From: Diospyros lotus | Lineage: Eukaryota > Streptophyta > Magnoliopsida > Ericales > Ebenaceae | Assembly: GCF_014633365.1 (NCBI RefSeq) | Contig: NC_068351.1 | Span: 826,001 to 890,000, forward strand | Length of the DNA: 64,000 nucleotides | Direction of reading: 5' to 3' | In this document: piece after piece, positions 24,375-37,777 of the stretch | Position numbering within the stretch: the stretch's first letter is position 1 | Layout of the letters: each line of letters begins with the position of its first letter | The notes under the pieces: model-generated | Databases searched by the model: none | Seen by the model: the letters and a program-made list of their open reading frames with translations, nothing else | What the model was told of the DNA's origin: nothing | Program-made: the position numbers and the translations under genes

Positions 24375-24383
24375 TATTTATAA
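24375..24383 (-). promoter_or_regulatory. TATA box of the PDC gene
   Basis: TTATAAATA on the minus strand, about 97 bases before the PDC start codon, leaving a leader of roughly 65 bases. Confidence 0.55.
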
Positions 24384-24499
24384 GGGTGAAGACGAAGAAA
24401 TCAGGGGCGGCGTCTTGGAAGGCAAAGTCTGTTGGTGAATGAAGCTCAGTCGTGCCCGCCGGTTTGAGGGGGCAGCTTTGCAATTTAACCATTATTATT

Positions 24500-27400
24500 T
24501 TGCTTCACGACGTTGACCCAATAATTTAAAATTACCACATTATATTCAAAACACCCGATTTTGTATTTTAAATTAATTAAAAATATTTAAATAATTTGAC
24601 TAATTTATTATATTACTTTAACAATCAAAAAATATAACATTTAATTCTGCTATGTGTAAAACATTAAAGGTATGTTTAATAATATGAAAATTTCATGAAA
24701 AATATCACATTTAAAAAATTAAATTTCTTCTTTCTTGTTTAATACATTATATTTTTTGTGGAATTGAATTTTATAATATAACCCTTTAAAGTATATTTTG
24801 AGCTATTTTTTATAAAAAATTATTTTTGAAAAGAGAGTTATGTTTTTTATACAAGTTAAAATTTTTTTTTTTTTTAAACTAAATACTATCAAACATACCT
24901 TTAAAGAGTGAAATATTATGTGGACGCAAAATAATCCCCCTCTTGAGGGAGGCTTTATCATTCCAAACTCTTTTTTTTTAAGTACACCTAGTTAGATGTT
25001 TTAACTTCCCTTCTCCTTCTTTTTATGGATTGATTCCCATTTAAATCAAAACTATATTTAGTTATGTTTGTAATGATTTCTAAATTTTGAAGGGAGATAA
25101 TTGTAGGGGTATTCAAATTTAGTTCGAACTCTAAAATTGATTTCGCATCGACTTGTCCAAGGGATTATAGTTTAGGTCTCTTGATCTTAATATTAATCAT
25201 AAATGACTTCCAGTTCAATTTGATTCGATATCAGTGAAGACTGAAAATTGATTATAGTTTCTAAATGTTAAAAATAATTAGAGTAAAAAAATATATATAA
25301 TATAAATTATTATATGTTTAGGTTGAAGTTAAATATTATATTTTGTTATTGTTTTTTTTTTGTCAAGTTTAATGTTAAATTAAATGTTGAATTTAATTAT
25401 TGTTTAATTTGTTTGGTGGAATTAAAAGCTAAATTTTAGAATGTTTCATTATATTAATTACTTTTAATTGTTATGATATATATTCAATTATCGGATTCAC
25501 TATCACTAGGAGATAAGGAAGTCATTCAAGGTGAACTCAATTCGCTAGTCAAGAGAGTTGAGAGGCCTTAAATAAAGCTCAATTTGTCGTTGAGGAATTA
25601 GAAAAATGAGGAATACTATGATAGTTCGGAGATTCTCCATCTAAAAAATAGATCAGCAAGAAAAGAAATAGTCAAGAGAGACGCAATGATCTCTCTTGCA
25701 GGAGTCATTCGATGCTTTAGTCAAATGAGGTAAGGGTCACAATGTAATACGAAATGTAGCAGTTAACATAAAAATAATGTGCAAGGAAAAAGAGAGAATG
25801 AGAGGCAAAAGTAATAGTGGTCAGGGTAGATGTATGTTCTCACTCAGCAGGGACATATGACATGTTAGTACGAGAGTGCAATGCCCTTTCGAATGAAAGA
25901 GTGATGCTTCTCCCATTGCACACAATGTTGTCCAAAAGTTAAGCTAGGATAAGGGCTTTCAGGAGAAACCCTCTATTGTAAGAAAAATCCCCCCACCCGG
26001 CGGAGGAAGGAGAGCTTGGAACAAGCTGGTCACGTTATTGTGGAACAATGCGAGATAGTGCTAACGGAAGATGTGTCTCCCTAAATCCTTCTTGAAAGCT
26101 TGGCTCAACCAAGCAAAGACCTAGACATATAGGTCCAGGAAACTGTCTCAAATGGATGAGCATTTCTCAAGGGGATTTACTATGGGCCCTTGGGAAACCC
26201 CTTCTAGAAGGATGGCTCCTTCTAGTATTGCTGACCTGTTAGCTTCTTCAGAAGGACTCTCTCTCGGAGGATATACTATAATAATATATATATATTTCAA
26301 ATTCTTATATTGAAAATAGGGAAAGAAAAAAAAGTATGGAATGGTTTGGATAAATCCTAGCCGATACTGTTTCCAAGTTGAAAATCTCCGCAAATTCCAA
26401 CCTTAGTTCAATTTGCTCTGAACCAACAATCCCCAACACCTAATGATGCTTTTGAGGGGATCAAATTTATAAGTTTTGGCTTTAATGCCACTTGTAAAAT
26501 AAAATGTTTATCATCAAGTTAATAGCTTAAATTATTAATAAAAGCATAATCTTATTTTCTTTTAGTGTAGCTATTTATTAGATCATAATTTAATGTAAAA
26601 GTCAAACTCGACTCAACTTGATATTCACCCAATATTATTGTTCTTAAGTTAATAACTAAAATATAAATTATTTTTAAACATGATACATTTATTATAAATT
26701 ATTTTCATCTCCAAACACACTCTTATTTATTGAATATAAATGCATCATATTTTATTATATTTCATGGACTAATAAAAATATATTTTAATAACATCTTATT
26801 TTTTATTCCCCCTTCCCATCTAAGTGCATAGACAGACAAATACGCAGTTGCAAATGCTTGTGGGGCCCACAGTAGCCAAGTGGTCAAACCTTAAGACCAC
26901 TGATTGATTCGATTGTCCGTAGGAGAGCTGTAACCCGGTGGTATTTTGGAAACTGGAAATCACAAAACCATTCATTTTGTCCCACTGAGGACGCCGAAAT
27001 CCAAACCGGATTCCAATACATAGTATACTACCAACCAAGCGGTGGCTGCCACTTGCCAGTTTGTCAAACCAAACCCGCTGGTTTTCGCCAAACCACTTCA
27101 GTAATGCGAGAATATTTAATTTTAATATTTAAATAATTACTTATAATTATTTATTATAATAGTGAATAATTATTTAAATATTAATACTTAATATTATGTA
27201 AAGTATTAAAATTTAATGTTTAAATAATTAAATTATTTTTAATTAAAATAAATTATATTAGTGGTTTTTAAACTTTGTAAATTATAACTTTTGTCATCAT
27301 AACCATTAAATTTTGTTTTTTTTTTATCAAATTTTATGAACTAAAAGTAACCGTATATACATTAATATAAATTCTAAAATCACTCCATGTTAGAACTAAT

Positions 27401-28239
27401 TCAAGTTTCGTAATGCCCTAATTTTAAAATTTATATTAATATATATTATTTTAATTTTTATTAATAAAATATGACGAACAATAAAAAATAAAATTTATCG
27501 AATTGGATTGAAAAATATAAATATTTTAAATAAATGTGAGATTATTTAAAATTAATAACCCTCATTCTATAAATTTATCTGTCAACTTGTCTAACTGGGA
27601 AACACTAATCCTCAATTTGCGTTACAATTAAAAACAAATCAGTGGACGCAACAAAAGATCAGCAAAAATGTAGTACTCTTAATTAAGTATGTGCTGGTTG
27701 TTTTGGCTTCAGTAATTAAATATATCTGCCGGTAGCTAGCTAGCTAGCTAGAGATCAGATGGGATGGGTACATATTTATCTGAGGCAGGCAGGCTGGCTG
27801 GCTGGCAGCTCCAAAACCAAGCAGTTCTTTGCTGGAGGAATAGTGTTGCCTCCGGCAATCACGGGGACACCAAAAAAAGAAGATGAAATCTGCTTGGGAC
27901 CCTGCGGAGAGAAGCTCTCTTTCCTCTCTGTAGGGTCCTCCATCCATCGCTCTACACGTTAATTCTAAATATACGTACATCATTCTATTCTATTTTAAGC
28001 CAATATCTTGGGATTATCTTGTCTTGATGACTGGCTTGCTAAATCGAGAATGCATAATTGTATAACCGTTCATGATAATTGTACCTACTGTTTAGCATCA
28101 ATTTCAATCTTAATGTTCATTATTATTCTGTGGAGGATCCAGCGATGATTACAGCAACTGTCGCTGACTGAAGGATGCAATGCAAGCGTAAAGCAGCATT
28201 GTGACTGCACAAAGAAGAAATTAAGAAAATGATTCGAGA
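24500..28239. other. intergenic spacer, PDC to EBP1
   Basis: No supported gene over about 3.7 kb. AT-rich blocks (24500-24900, 25230-25480, 27110-27550) alternate with a less AT-rich stretch (25480-26420) that looks like decayed mobile DNA but has no recognisable ends or domains. At 27739-27800 there are short CTAG, GGCAGGCAGG and GGCTGGCTGG runs. Short ORFs lack family similarity. Confidence 0.4.
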
Positions 28240-28365
28240 TATAAGTTAAGTAATTGAGTTACGATAAATTGATATTCATATTAGTAAATCATGAATTTGA
28301 TTTCTTATCTTTGCAGTGAAACAAAGTCTCTATTTACGATTTATCATCTCTATTGAAATTGAAAA
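28240..28365 (+). repeat. SINE-like dispersed repeat, copy 2
   Basis: Aligns by eye with 1035-1150: shared ACGATAAATTGA, GATTTCTTAT, and TTTACGATTTATC-like tail. The B-box is degraded (GAATTTGATTTC). Ends approximate. Confidence 0.4.
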
Positions 28366-28830
28366 CACGAACGATAAGAGCCGGATAAGAACAATCATCT
28401 CAAGAAAAAAAACAGACAAACAAACAGCCTATAATATGAATAAGGATGAGGGAAAATGGGAAACGATAGATAGATAGCCATGCGTACATGCATGCATTCA
28501 CAGCAGCGTAAAGTTAAAGGCAGAGGACAGATATAACTACACTAAAATCAACAGCATTTTCCCTAAATGTGAACAGGTTTATTGTTCCATTCTCACATTC
28601 TGCTGACATGTCCACTTTCAGGTTTTCAATTGCCAAATTTAAAAAAAAAAAAAACATTTATCTATAAAAAGGGAAAAAAAATGGGATATAATAGATTAGT
28701 TAACCATGTGTACATGGGGGGGGGGGGGGGGGGGTTCAACATCCAGGGAAACCCAATTAGGATCAACAACTAATGACCAAAATTGGATAACAAAAAGGAG
28801 CCACCAATCATAATCTAGGAACTCCAATTC

Positions 28831-31800
28831 TTAAGACTCGGCTCCATTTAATGTTGCGTCCATAGGCTCCGCTTCAGCTGACTCCTCGGTTTTGTCGCCC
28901 TTCTTGCCTGCATAAATACAAAAGATCGGATCATACCAGAGACATAACAATTCATTTGCAAAAAGCTTAAATTGTTATCCTTGCCAGAAAGGCAAAAAAA
29001 AAAAAAAAAAAAGATAATTAGTTGGAGAGCAAATTATGCTTTGCCAATAATCTCATTCCATCTCATGGTCCCCCAACAAAATGGCATCACCTGGATGGCC
29101 GAACTTATAATCTGCTAAAACCAAAAATAAACCCATCCCTCACTGAGCAAAAAGAAAAGAAAATACTCATTCCACCCCACTCAGACTCCCGCCAACATAC
29201 CTTTCTTCTTCTTCCCACCACCTTTCTTCTTTGTCTTGGTGCCCAAAGCTAACCATGCTTTGATTTCAGGGTCATCTACAGTTTTAGTAGGTTGGAGCTC
29301 CTGCAGAGGATGAGATGTTATGCGATCTGACCCATTTGGCATTAGCAGAACAGTGAATTTGATATGAGCAACATAATCCCCTGCAAAGCAAACATTTTTT
29401 AAACACAATTAAAACACCAATCAACAACACAGAAACATCAAAGTTCAATGCGGTGCACTATTCCTGTAAAGATGTTGCAGCTTCCACTCCTGCTACACAT
29501 TTCTTACCAGGCTTCTCATGCAGAACAGGATACGGTTGCAAGAGATCGTGATTGACACATTCTACCAATCCTAACCGAGCACGCTTCTCTTCCAAGGCCC
29601 TGTCATTTATACAGTTCATGCAATTAAAAGGAGACACAGCAATGGACAAACATGCATTTCCAAGAAAAAGATCATCTGAAACACACCTTGCTGTAAATGG
29701 CATGATAGGAAATTTTTGGTTGATTTCACTGAATATGAACCTAGATGCTTTCATTTTCAAATGATAATTCTTATCAACGGCTCTTTTGTAAATAGTAGTC
29801 TGTTTCTCATCTAAGAGCTTGGGCTGCAAATTTGAACCAATGTATTAACCACCAGAAACAAGAGGCGGCAAAATTTAGCCAAAAAGTAAAAAAATAAATA
29901 AATAAAAGAAGGCAAAAACAATGCATGCACCTATATATCACACCATATTACCTTGCCTTCACCTGTGCTTGTGACAATATCAATTGCATAAACTTCATTT
30001 TCCTCAAATTCAGCATCATCAACTCTCGTATCAGGACTTGATACACTAAGTACAACCTTGTTTCCATCAATCACAAACTGTTTCAGCTGGTGGCTAAGGA
30101 CACCTTCAACAATTTTACAGTCATAGGCAGCAGCAACCTTCTGAATTGCTTCTGTTACATCTTTGTTCTGCCACAAACAAAGAAATTATAATCATCAGCT
30201 TAAAAGGATATCATATCATTGAAGCATACCACTATCAGCTTAATCAGAAATAACCTGGATAAAAAAGAACTTTACCCACAAGAAATCAATTACGTAAATA
30301 AATTTTATCCTGATGGGAACTTTTAAGTCAAATGACATCAACTTTTAGCCAAAAACATTGAAGGGCATAGAACAAACTTATAGGATGAGAAACAACAAAG
30401 CAATAAGATCCAGAAGAATAGATAATGCTGAAATGGGTAGAATTAGGATTAAATTCTTGTAAAAGCAAATATATGTGCTATAAGGTTGCCCTATCAGAGT
30501 AACTATGACAAAAGCCTCATCTGGAATATCCTTCCATAGCTTCCGACAAAGCATTCATCATCTAGGGGATTTAGACTGACTGAACCAGGACCATGCATTT
30601 GTTAACAAAGTTGACAATACAAAGTGTCACCCATAACGTGCATAGTCAACGACCATATAGCAAGTGTAGCAAGTTTTCTCCCCATAATGTGCAATCATTC
30701 CATTGACTTCACGAAATAACATATGTTGGCAACTATGAAGTGTTCTTTTTGTAACAAGTGATGATGCAATGACAAGTGTAGCTCACACTCGCTAGAACAA
30801 GCAAATGAACAGTGTAAAACCCATTCGACAAAATAAATTATTCAATACTTCCAAGAATCGTAAACCAACCATTTCCACTAATGTTCTATTGAATCTTTTA
30901 CTAGAAATTTCGCAGCATAAAGCCATATAAATATACAAAGCAATGCATGCCTATTGCAGCATCCATGACTCAAAAAAGCATCAGAGTAAATAAATTGACT
31001 ACCTCTATAGTGTATTATATCGCATCTGTCACAAAAACCAACGAGCACACAAACTGGAAATGAAAATGACATAAAGCTAAAAATATAAAACATGATTCGC
31101 TATCAGTGTAACTATGACTAAAAGCGTCATCGGAAGTAAATCCATAGCTTTTTACATTTTTCTTCATGTAGAGAACCATGTCTGCAGTTAAAAAAATGAG
31201 ATTATAAAAAAAAAAAAAAACACTAAAAGATATAACACTGGGAAACTATTTAAGATTGTGACTCGACCTAATAAGGTATCTTGGTAACATTAATAATTAA
31301 AAGAAAAGCTCTTCAAATAATAAAATAATTCCCAAACCCATTGGAATCAGCAAGTGTTAATGGTTTAGACAACCTTAAAAAAGCTTTTGTCTTTAATTTA
31401 GAATGTATAATAATTTCCCCCCCTACAAACTGATCCAGCTCACTTTCTTGAGAAGGGAAAATCCCCTTTTTACCTATCTTTATTAAAGAGCTTTCAAAAA
31501 GAAAACGGTAAAAGGAGGATTTCCCCTTCTCAGCAAAATGAGTCTGATCACTTTGTTGGCAAAAATATCATTGTCCATTTAGAATATGTTGGCTCATTTG
31601 GGAATTCAGTCATTGGCCACAAAGAAAGAGACCCACCTAAAGCAACCCAAGTATAGCCAAACACAATTTAGGCAACAGGGAAAAAGAGGAAATCGACGAA
31701 TGAGCGATTACCTCGGCAAAGTTGCCTCCTATAAAGATTTCATGCAAGACCATATCGCAATGACAACTGTCTACAGTTATTTATTGTTCAAAACATTCTT

Positions 31801-33568
31801 ACAATTTTAAACTCTTTGTTAACTATCTATATTTTCAGGATTCATTAATTACACAAGGTATTACTATTCAAAATGAGGAGTGGAACCCATTTATGCTTGA
31901 AAACTATGTTCTGAGAAATACTCATGTTGCAAGAAATTAAAAGATACTTGTTCACAAATCATTTATGCTATCATAATTAACAATAACTATAAACTGAAAC
32001 AACTGAAGCCATTGCTAAAAACAGTATCCTGACCCATTAAACAAAAAGGCAAAAGCAAAAGTAAAAGGACTTTAATAAAATTACCTTCCTTCCGGGCCTT
32101 ACAAGCCTCAAAGCAACTTCAGAGGCAGTATTTGCAGCAGCAATAACATCAGCTTGCCTTCCAGTTACAGGTCCATCCTGAAGGACATGGGTGTGTGCAA
32201 CTACCGCTATGAAACCATCTATGTGACAACCCATGTCACTGCATCCAAATGAAAGCCCATTATTATCCACACAATACCATTAGCATCCATCAATAACTTA
32301 AAGAGTACACATGCCATTAGATGTTTATATACATCCCTTTGGGTACATATGAGAAATAAGCTATGTATGTGTGCATACATGAACTTCAATCACATCAGGG
32401 TATGTACACGGAACTTACATCTTTACCATATCACCTTCTTCCAACAATGTCTCATCACTCGCAAGTGGAGAGAAATGGCACACAGTATTGTTTACAGAGA
32501 TGCATGTAGGGAATGCAACACCCCTTTCAATCTTCTTCTTCACATTCTTGTACATGTTGCCAGTTTGCCTTAAATAATACATATTTGCAACACATCAAAA
32601 TCAACAGAACTAGAAACAAGAAACATGATCAATATATGTATACACATGTTAATATAGAGAGATGGGACGAAGGAGAGACAGATAGAGAGATGGATGGGGC
32701 TTACTCTCTAATGAATGAATCACCCTTTTCACAAATGTCAACAATTTTAGCCTTTGGTTTGCATTCTGACAGTACTAGCTGCAAAGCCTCTGCATTTTTC
32801 ACAAGTTCCATGGAATAATCAAACTAGGAGATCAAAAACAAACAGACAGTAACATGAAAATAGTAGCTGTGCATGCACAAATGCATAACTAAACACATAC
32901 ATTCATGCAATTGGGCATACTATGGGAGGGCAGGCCCAAGAAGTAGCACGAATCATATGTTAGCTCTGGGCCTTTCATAAAAGATGATTATGATGATGCA
33001 TAAGTGATGGATAAAAAGATTACAAGAGGCAAATAGGTAGGAATGGTCCTCGACACAAAAGGGTTTGACAGCAGAAGGGGTTAATTCATGATAGAAAGCT
33101 TATTGTCGTGCAACGTCTAGAACTATCGGATTTCTCAAAGCAAAGAAAACAGAAGGGAAGTAAAATTACAGATACCTATAAACTTTTAATGGATAACCAA
33201 ATCACAAGCAAGGTTTTTGGGATAACTATTCACCACTTGCTTTCTAATCCAACCAAAAAATAACTAAATCTGACTTAAACCTTCCCTTTCCTTTTTCCCA
33301 CCACAAGGCCACGTTCAAACATTTCCTTGTTTAAGTTTTCTTGGTGGAACTCTTGTTATTTATTTTTTTAACTAGAACACTATGTTATCTTCGAACAAAT
33401 GGGACCTGGAAGCTACACACATCCTCACAAACAGATACAAATCCATGCACAGAAAGAGTTCGGAGAGAGATAGTAACTATTAGCAATCTCGGCAGCGTTC
33501 TTGCACTTGGTGACGACTTCGGGAGAGGAGAGATCCAACTCCTTCTCTTCCCTTTCCTCGTCCGACAT
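28831..33568 (-). CDS. EBP1: EBP1 / proliferation-associated 2G4-like protein
   Basis: Plant homologue of ErbB3-binding protein 1, a methionine-aminopeptidase-like (M24 fold) but non-peptidase RNA-binding protein linked to ribosome biogenesis and organ growth. Exons: 33478-33568, 32705-32789, 32419-32568, 32085-32238, 29952-30167, 29687-29823, 29508-29599, 29201-29380, 28831-28907; CDS 1,182 nt, 393 aa, as in Arabidopsis. Order: [19 protein letters not shown] start; M24-like core with [46 protein letters not shown] and [36 protein letters not shown]; then a lysine-rich nucleic-acid-binding tail ([11 protein letters not shown]) and acidic end. An upstream 64-bp intron (about 33605-33668) probably lies in the 5' leader. 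Arabidopsis EBP1 (At3g51800, from memory) sits between BAG4 and EM1. Confidence 0.94.
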
Positions 33569-33707
33569 CGCCACGAGCTCCACAAATCCCTGGGACTGCA
33601 ACAACTGACAAAACAAAATCAGAAATTGGAACTGACTTGCACGAACGAACTGAACAAGCAAAGCTCACCAGATAGAAATTGCTGCGCTGGAAGCAAAATC
33701 GCGACGC

Positions 33708-33834
33708 TAGGGTTTTGCAAGAAAGAGCAAAGCAAGGTCTGCGCGAGAGGCGGTGGCTGATGAGGGCTGATGAGGTCGGCCGCGCGCGTTTATATAGAGG
33801 ATTGGCGTTACAGATCGTTGGCGCATTAGGGTTT
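33708..33834 (-). promoter_or_regulatory. two telo-box motifs flanking the EBP1 TATA box
   Basis: On the minus strand AAACCCTAA occurs at 33826-33834 (upstream of the TATA box) and AAACCCTA at 33708-33715 (downstream, in the leader). Telo-boxes are characteristic of plant genes for ribosomal proteins and translation, which fits the role of EBP1 in ribosome biogenesis. Confidence 0.6.
33788..33797 (-). promoter_or_regulatory. TATA box of EBP1
   Basis: CTATATAAAC on the minus strand, about 220 bases before the start codon; the leader carries a short intron, so the distance is reasonable. Confidence 0.55.
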
Positions 33835-33839
33835 TGCTT

Positions 33840-35806
33840 TGTAGTCCTTGTATTTTCATTATTTAGGTATATGATACTTTTCTCAAATTACTCTTTTGCT
33901 TCCCATTTTGTTGCCAATTTTTCAATCAAAATCATCTGCTTGGTTGGTTTGGAGGCAGTTTCACAAATTCTTTTCATTTTTTATTTTTATTTCTATTAAA
34001 GATAAAAAAAAAACACATTATTTAATAATTATAATTTATTTTTAATTTTTTTCTCGTATCTTTTCAATTGTCAATGAATGGTAAAAAAAGTTGTCAAAGT
34101 AATCTAACAACTCTAACAAGAATTGCATTATCTTATAATTTATTTTCAAAAATCCCCTTCCTATCAATAAAAGTAGAGTTGCATAGTATTAATAATGTAA
34201 TTTCTAAACTCTTGTTAGTTGTTAATGTTATTATTACTGCTGTTTAAAAAAGTTGTTGATATTTTTATAACTCGCTTCCATAATCCAAACCATCTTGACC
34301 CATCTCCACATTTGTTCTCAAACATTATTCATTCATAGTGTCATTTTTCATGGAATCAATTAATTAGAATAATATATTTTTCATATACTTATATATAAAC
34401 TCCCAATAATTAATTTAAAGGCAAGGGACTTGCGGGTTATCTTGCCTATACCCCATTGCCATGTTAATCACTTTTGAAACCCCAAGTCACACTCAAAAGT
34501 ATTATTGGTTGACACCTTATACGCTAGCCCAAAATGGATTCATCTTTATTTCTAAAGATTCATACAATTGCTTAATTTTAATAAAAAATAGGGCAAGAAT
34601 AATGATTTCAAAAGGTGAAATTTTAGTTAAATATTGTTGTTATCCAAACACAACAATGTATTTATTGAGTTGAAATATCCTTGTCAAGTTACATTCTACA
34701 AAGAAAAAAATAATTAAAAGGTATAGAAAAATCTCCATGCAAATACTTTAATATTTAAATCAAATAGTGAAAACATTGAAAATTTAAAAATCGTACTGAA
34801 ATCAATATCAGACACGTACTCCTTCTGGAATAAAAGCTCCTTTATTTATCAAAAAATATAGAACTTTACCAAATTCTCTAAAATTAATATTTTTTAAAAT
34901 AATATTTATTTTAATATTTCAAGATTCGCTATAATTAGTATTTTTATAGATAATGTTTATTTTTTTCGTAAAACTCTCGGAGGAATTTTGAGATGTCGGA
35001 GTTATCTTATTTATGCTTTGTTCGAGGCTACCCGATTCAAAGAAAATTATGCTTTTTTAATTCAAAAAGTTATTTTGGTCAAGTGTTTTTGGCCTTTTAT
35101 TTAATTTTTGTTTAGGACACATCAAATACCTATTTTAAAAAAAAAAAAAAAAAAAAACTATACTAAAGGTTATGGGGGAGATATGTGTCACCCACCAATT
35201 ACATGATTAAGATTCTGATAACAAAAAGGGCAAAACCCTTGACAAGGGTGTGAATGTGATTGAATGTCTCTTAATCTTGGCATATTTCTTTTCAATATTT
35301 GTTCTTCCATAATCTTTGAGTATGCCATTGTAATACCATTTTGGGAAAGGTTTTGGCCAACTCACATTGCATGTTTTAATAAGGGTGTGTTTGATAGCAT
35401 TTAGATGAAAATGAAAATATTTTTTAACTTGTGTGAAAAATAAAAATTATCTCCTCTTAAATGAAATTTTTCATAGAAAATATGCTTTAATAGTTGTACT
35501 ATGGAATTTAATTCAATGAAAAACATAATGTGTCAAATACCAAAAATAAAATTTAATTTATTAGATGTGATATTTTTTATATATTTTTCATACTATTAAA
35601 TATATCCTAAGACATTCATAGAGGATAACACCAAAAACAGAATAACAACCAAACCAGTGCCTGTTATTCCATCAAGGCTGCGATAACTTTTTATACAAAT
35701 TAGGATTCAAACTTTCATGTCAACGAGTTCCCACACAAATTCTAAAATTATGATATTAGCAATTTTTGTATTTTCCATATATTTTTAACCAACAACCGGC
35801 ATTTGC
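33840..35806. other. AT-rich intergenic spacer
   Basis: No gene recognised upstream of EBP1. The stretch 34800-35060 carries a dispersed repeat listed separately. A poly(A) run lies near 35135-35157. Short ORFs show no similarity. Confidence 0.45.
34800..35060 (+). repeat. dispersed repeat, copy 1
   Basis: Resembles 62806-63077 in order and orientation: AAATCAATAT..AGACA, an AAAATTAA block, TATAGATAATGTTTAT-like, CTCTC..GGA, GTTATCT..ATTT and GCTTTGTTCG/GCACTTTGTACG. No ends, target duplication or coding content defined. A minus-oriented relative may lie near 10640-10900. Confidence 0.4.
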
Positions 35807-37532
35807 TAGGGTGAACAATATTTCGGTTAAACCAAATTGAACTAGTTGAAATTGCCAATTTTGGTTTAGTTTCGAAGTTTGAGTGTTTATGTTTTTTTGG
35901 TTCGATTCGATCTCCATATTAAAAAAAAAATTATAATAATCAAACCAATCAAAATGTAAAAAATGACATCGTTTTTTTTGGCTTTTCTTAGTTTTTTATT
36001 TTTCTGATCGATTAAGTTAAATTTTTGGAATAAGTTTAATCTATTAAATTTGAACAATTCGATTGATTCAATAGTCAAATCGACCAAATACTTACCCCAA
36101 CCTTTGCTAATCCATGCATTTAGGTTTCGTCTGACCTTAATTTTTTTTTTAAGAGAAATAAATATATAACTCAAGGGATTGATATTGGTCTTGTCTTTTT
36201 TTAAATTATTCTTACAATCACAATATTAAGAAATTGATAACAGTACTTTAAAATAAGATAAATATTTAATATATAATAAATATTTTTTTTATAATTTGTT
36301 AATTTGGTTCAATTTTTTTGAGTAAATTCAGTTTCAGTTTAATTTGATCTTAATAAAAAAAAAATCAGTTTCCCATTTTCTATTCACTTTTGAAGATAAA
36401 AGTTGATCTTTTAACTTAATAGGCCAAAAATCTAAAATTTATATTAATTTAATAAAATATTTATAAAATCCAACATATGTGTCAATGACAAATTATTAGG
36501 GGTGATACATTGAAGCTATGTAAAAAATAGAACCGAACCGATCAAACAAACCCAAAAAATCAAAATATCGAACAAACCAAAAATTGAAAAAATCAACAAA
36601 AAAAAATTGAAATAATTTTCAGTATTACTGTTGTCACTGGCCTACGATTCTAATGATCGAAACCAGTTATTGGATTTCTTCAACCACAGTGGTTCATATA
36701 TCAAAAAATGAGTTTAATCAAAGGATTTATTTTTTGTAGATCTAAAATTAAATTTTTGTCAAAACTTGTATTTTTTGAAAAAAATGTCACTGGCCACCAT
36801 CCATGCTATATTCTGATGATCAAAACAAACTATCAAATTAACGTTGTTTTCACAATTCATATACCCATAAATCAAAAGGATTTAATGATAGGATTTTAGT
36901 AAATATAGGTTTTAATCTCTAGAATATTTATCCCATTCATGTATATATGTGTGTATATCGAAAAACTAAAAAAGTCATCGAAAACCTTACCTAAAAGGCC
37001 AAAGCCCAAATGCCACAAATCATTGAAGGAGACAGAGGCAACGTTTGAGGCGATGGTGATTGTCGAGGTTGTGTCGATAAGCGAGCATAGTGGTGCGATG
37101 GAGCTAGTGGCTTGTGATGAAAGAAAACAGTCAAAGGAAAAGAGAGATGTTGGTAGTAATGGGGACAAAGTTGGCCATCATCAACATTAGAGGGAGAAAT
37201 GAAGGGTCAGGATTGATTAGAGACGACGACATGATACTCAAATTAGGGATTGTAGTCTTGCAATTGCAGAGAAAGTGCCGAAGGCAAAAAGAAATGCGAA
37301 AGAATTGGTTCAATTCTTCTTCTTTCCTTTTTCATTTCGGGTAAAAAACGATATCATTTGGCAATTTCTATTAGTTCTCAATTATTTTAGTTTTTTTTAA
37401 CAAGAAAACCAAACTGATAATGCCAAATTTTAAAACCGAACCAAACCAGCCCTAGCAAACACCAAACCGACAATCTCGATCGGTTCAGTTCAGTTCAATT
37501 ATTTCGGTTAAACTGAAATTTTGCACACCCTT
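35807..37532. mobile_element. non-autonomous inverted-repeat DNA element (hAT-like?)
   Basis: The left end TAGGGTGAACAATATTTCGG and the right end (TTTTGCACACCCTTA) form imperfect inverted repeats that extend inward as GGTTAAACC...GGTTTAGTTT and its AACCAAACC-type complement; a core of AAAATGACATCGTT (left) and AAACGATATCATTTGG (right) also pairs. The AGGGTGTGCA-type end is common in plant hAT-related MITEs. No 8-bp target duplication could be matched, so ends or identity are uncertain. The middle holds two related blocks of about 100 bp (36637-36735, 36787-36885) and a less AT-rich part (36960-37330) with short ORFs of no known family. Confidence 0.45.
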
Positions 37533-37777
37533 ATAAATTATGAAATTTCATCATAATGAATGAAATGGCAAATAGAATCTCTAAGTTGGTTTAGCATCTC
37601 TCCAATAACAAAACTCAAATCTCTACTAGGGTTGCACCAGGCAGGAACAAAGAAAATGAATCACCATGCAACAGGCCGAGGGAATGTAGGTCCACTACCT
37701 ATGTATTCAGCTGAGTTGCATGTAACTTCTACTCAATGAAACTAGATCTAGCATTAAATAGAAGACCCTAAATCTAC

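Noticed and set aside
26860..26945. tRNA-like stretch (GTAGCCAAGTGGTCAAA ... TTCGATTGT)
   Set aside because: A-box and B-box resemblance is weak and no cloverleaf could be drawn; not called as tRNA or SINE.
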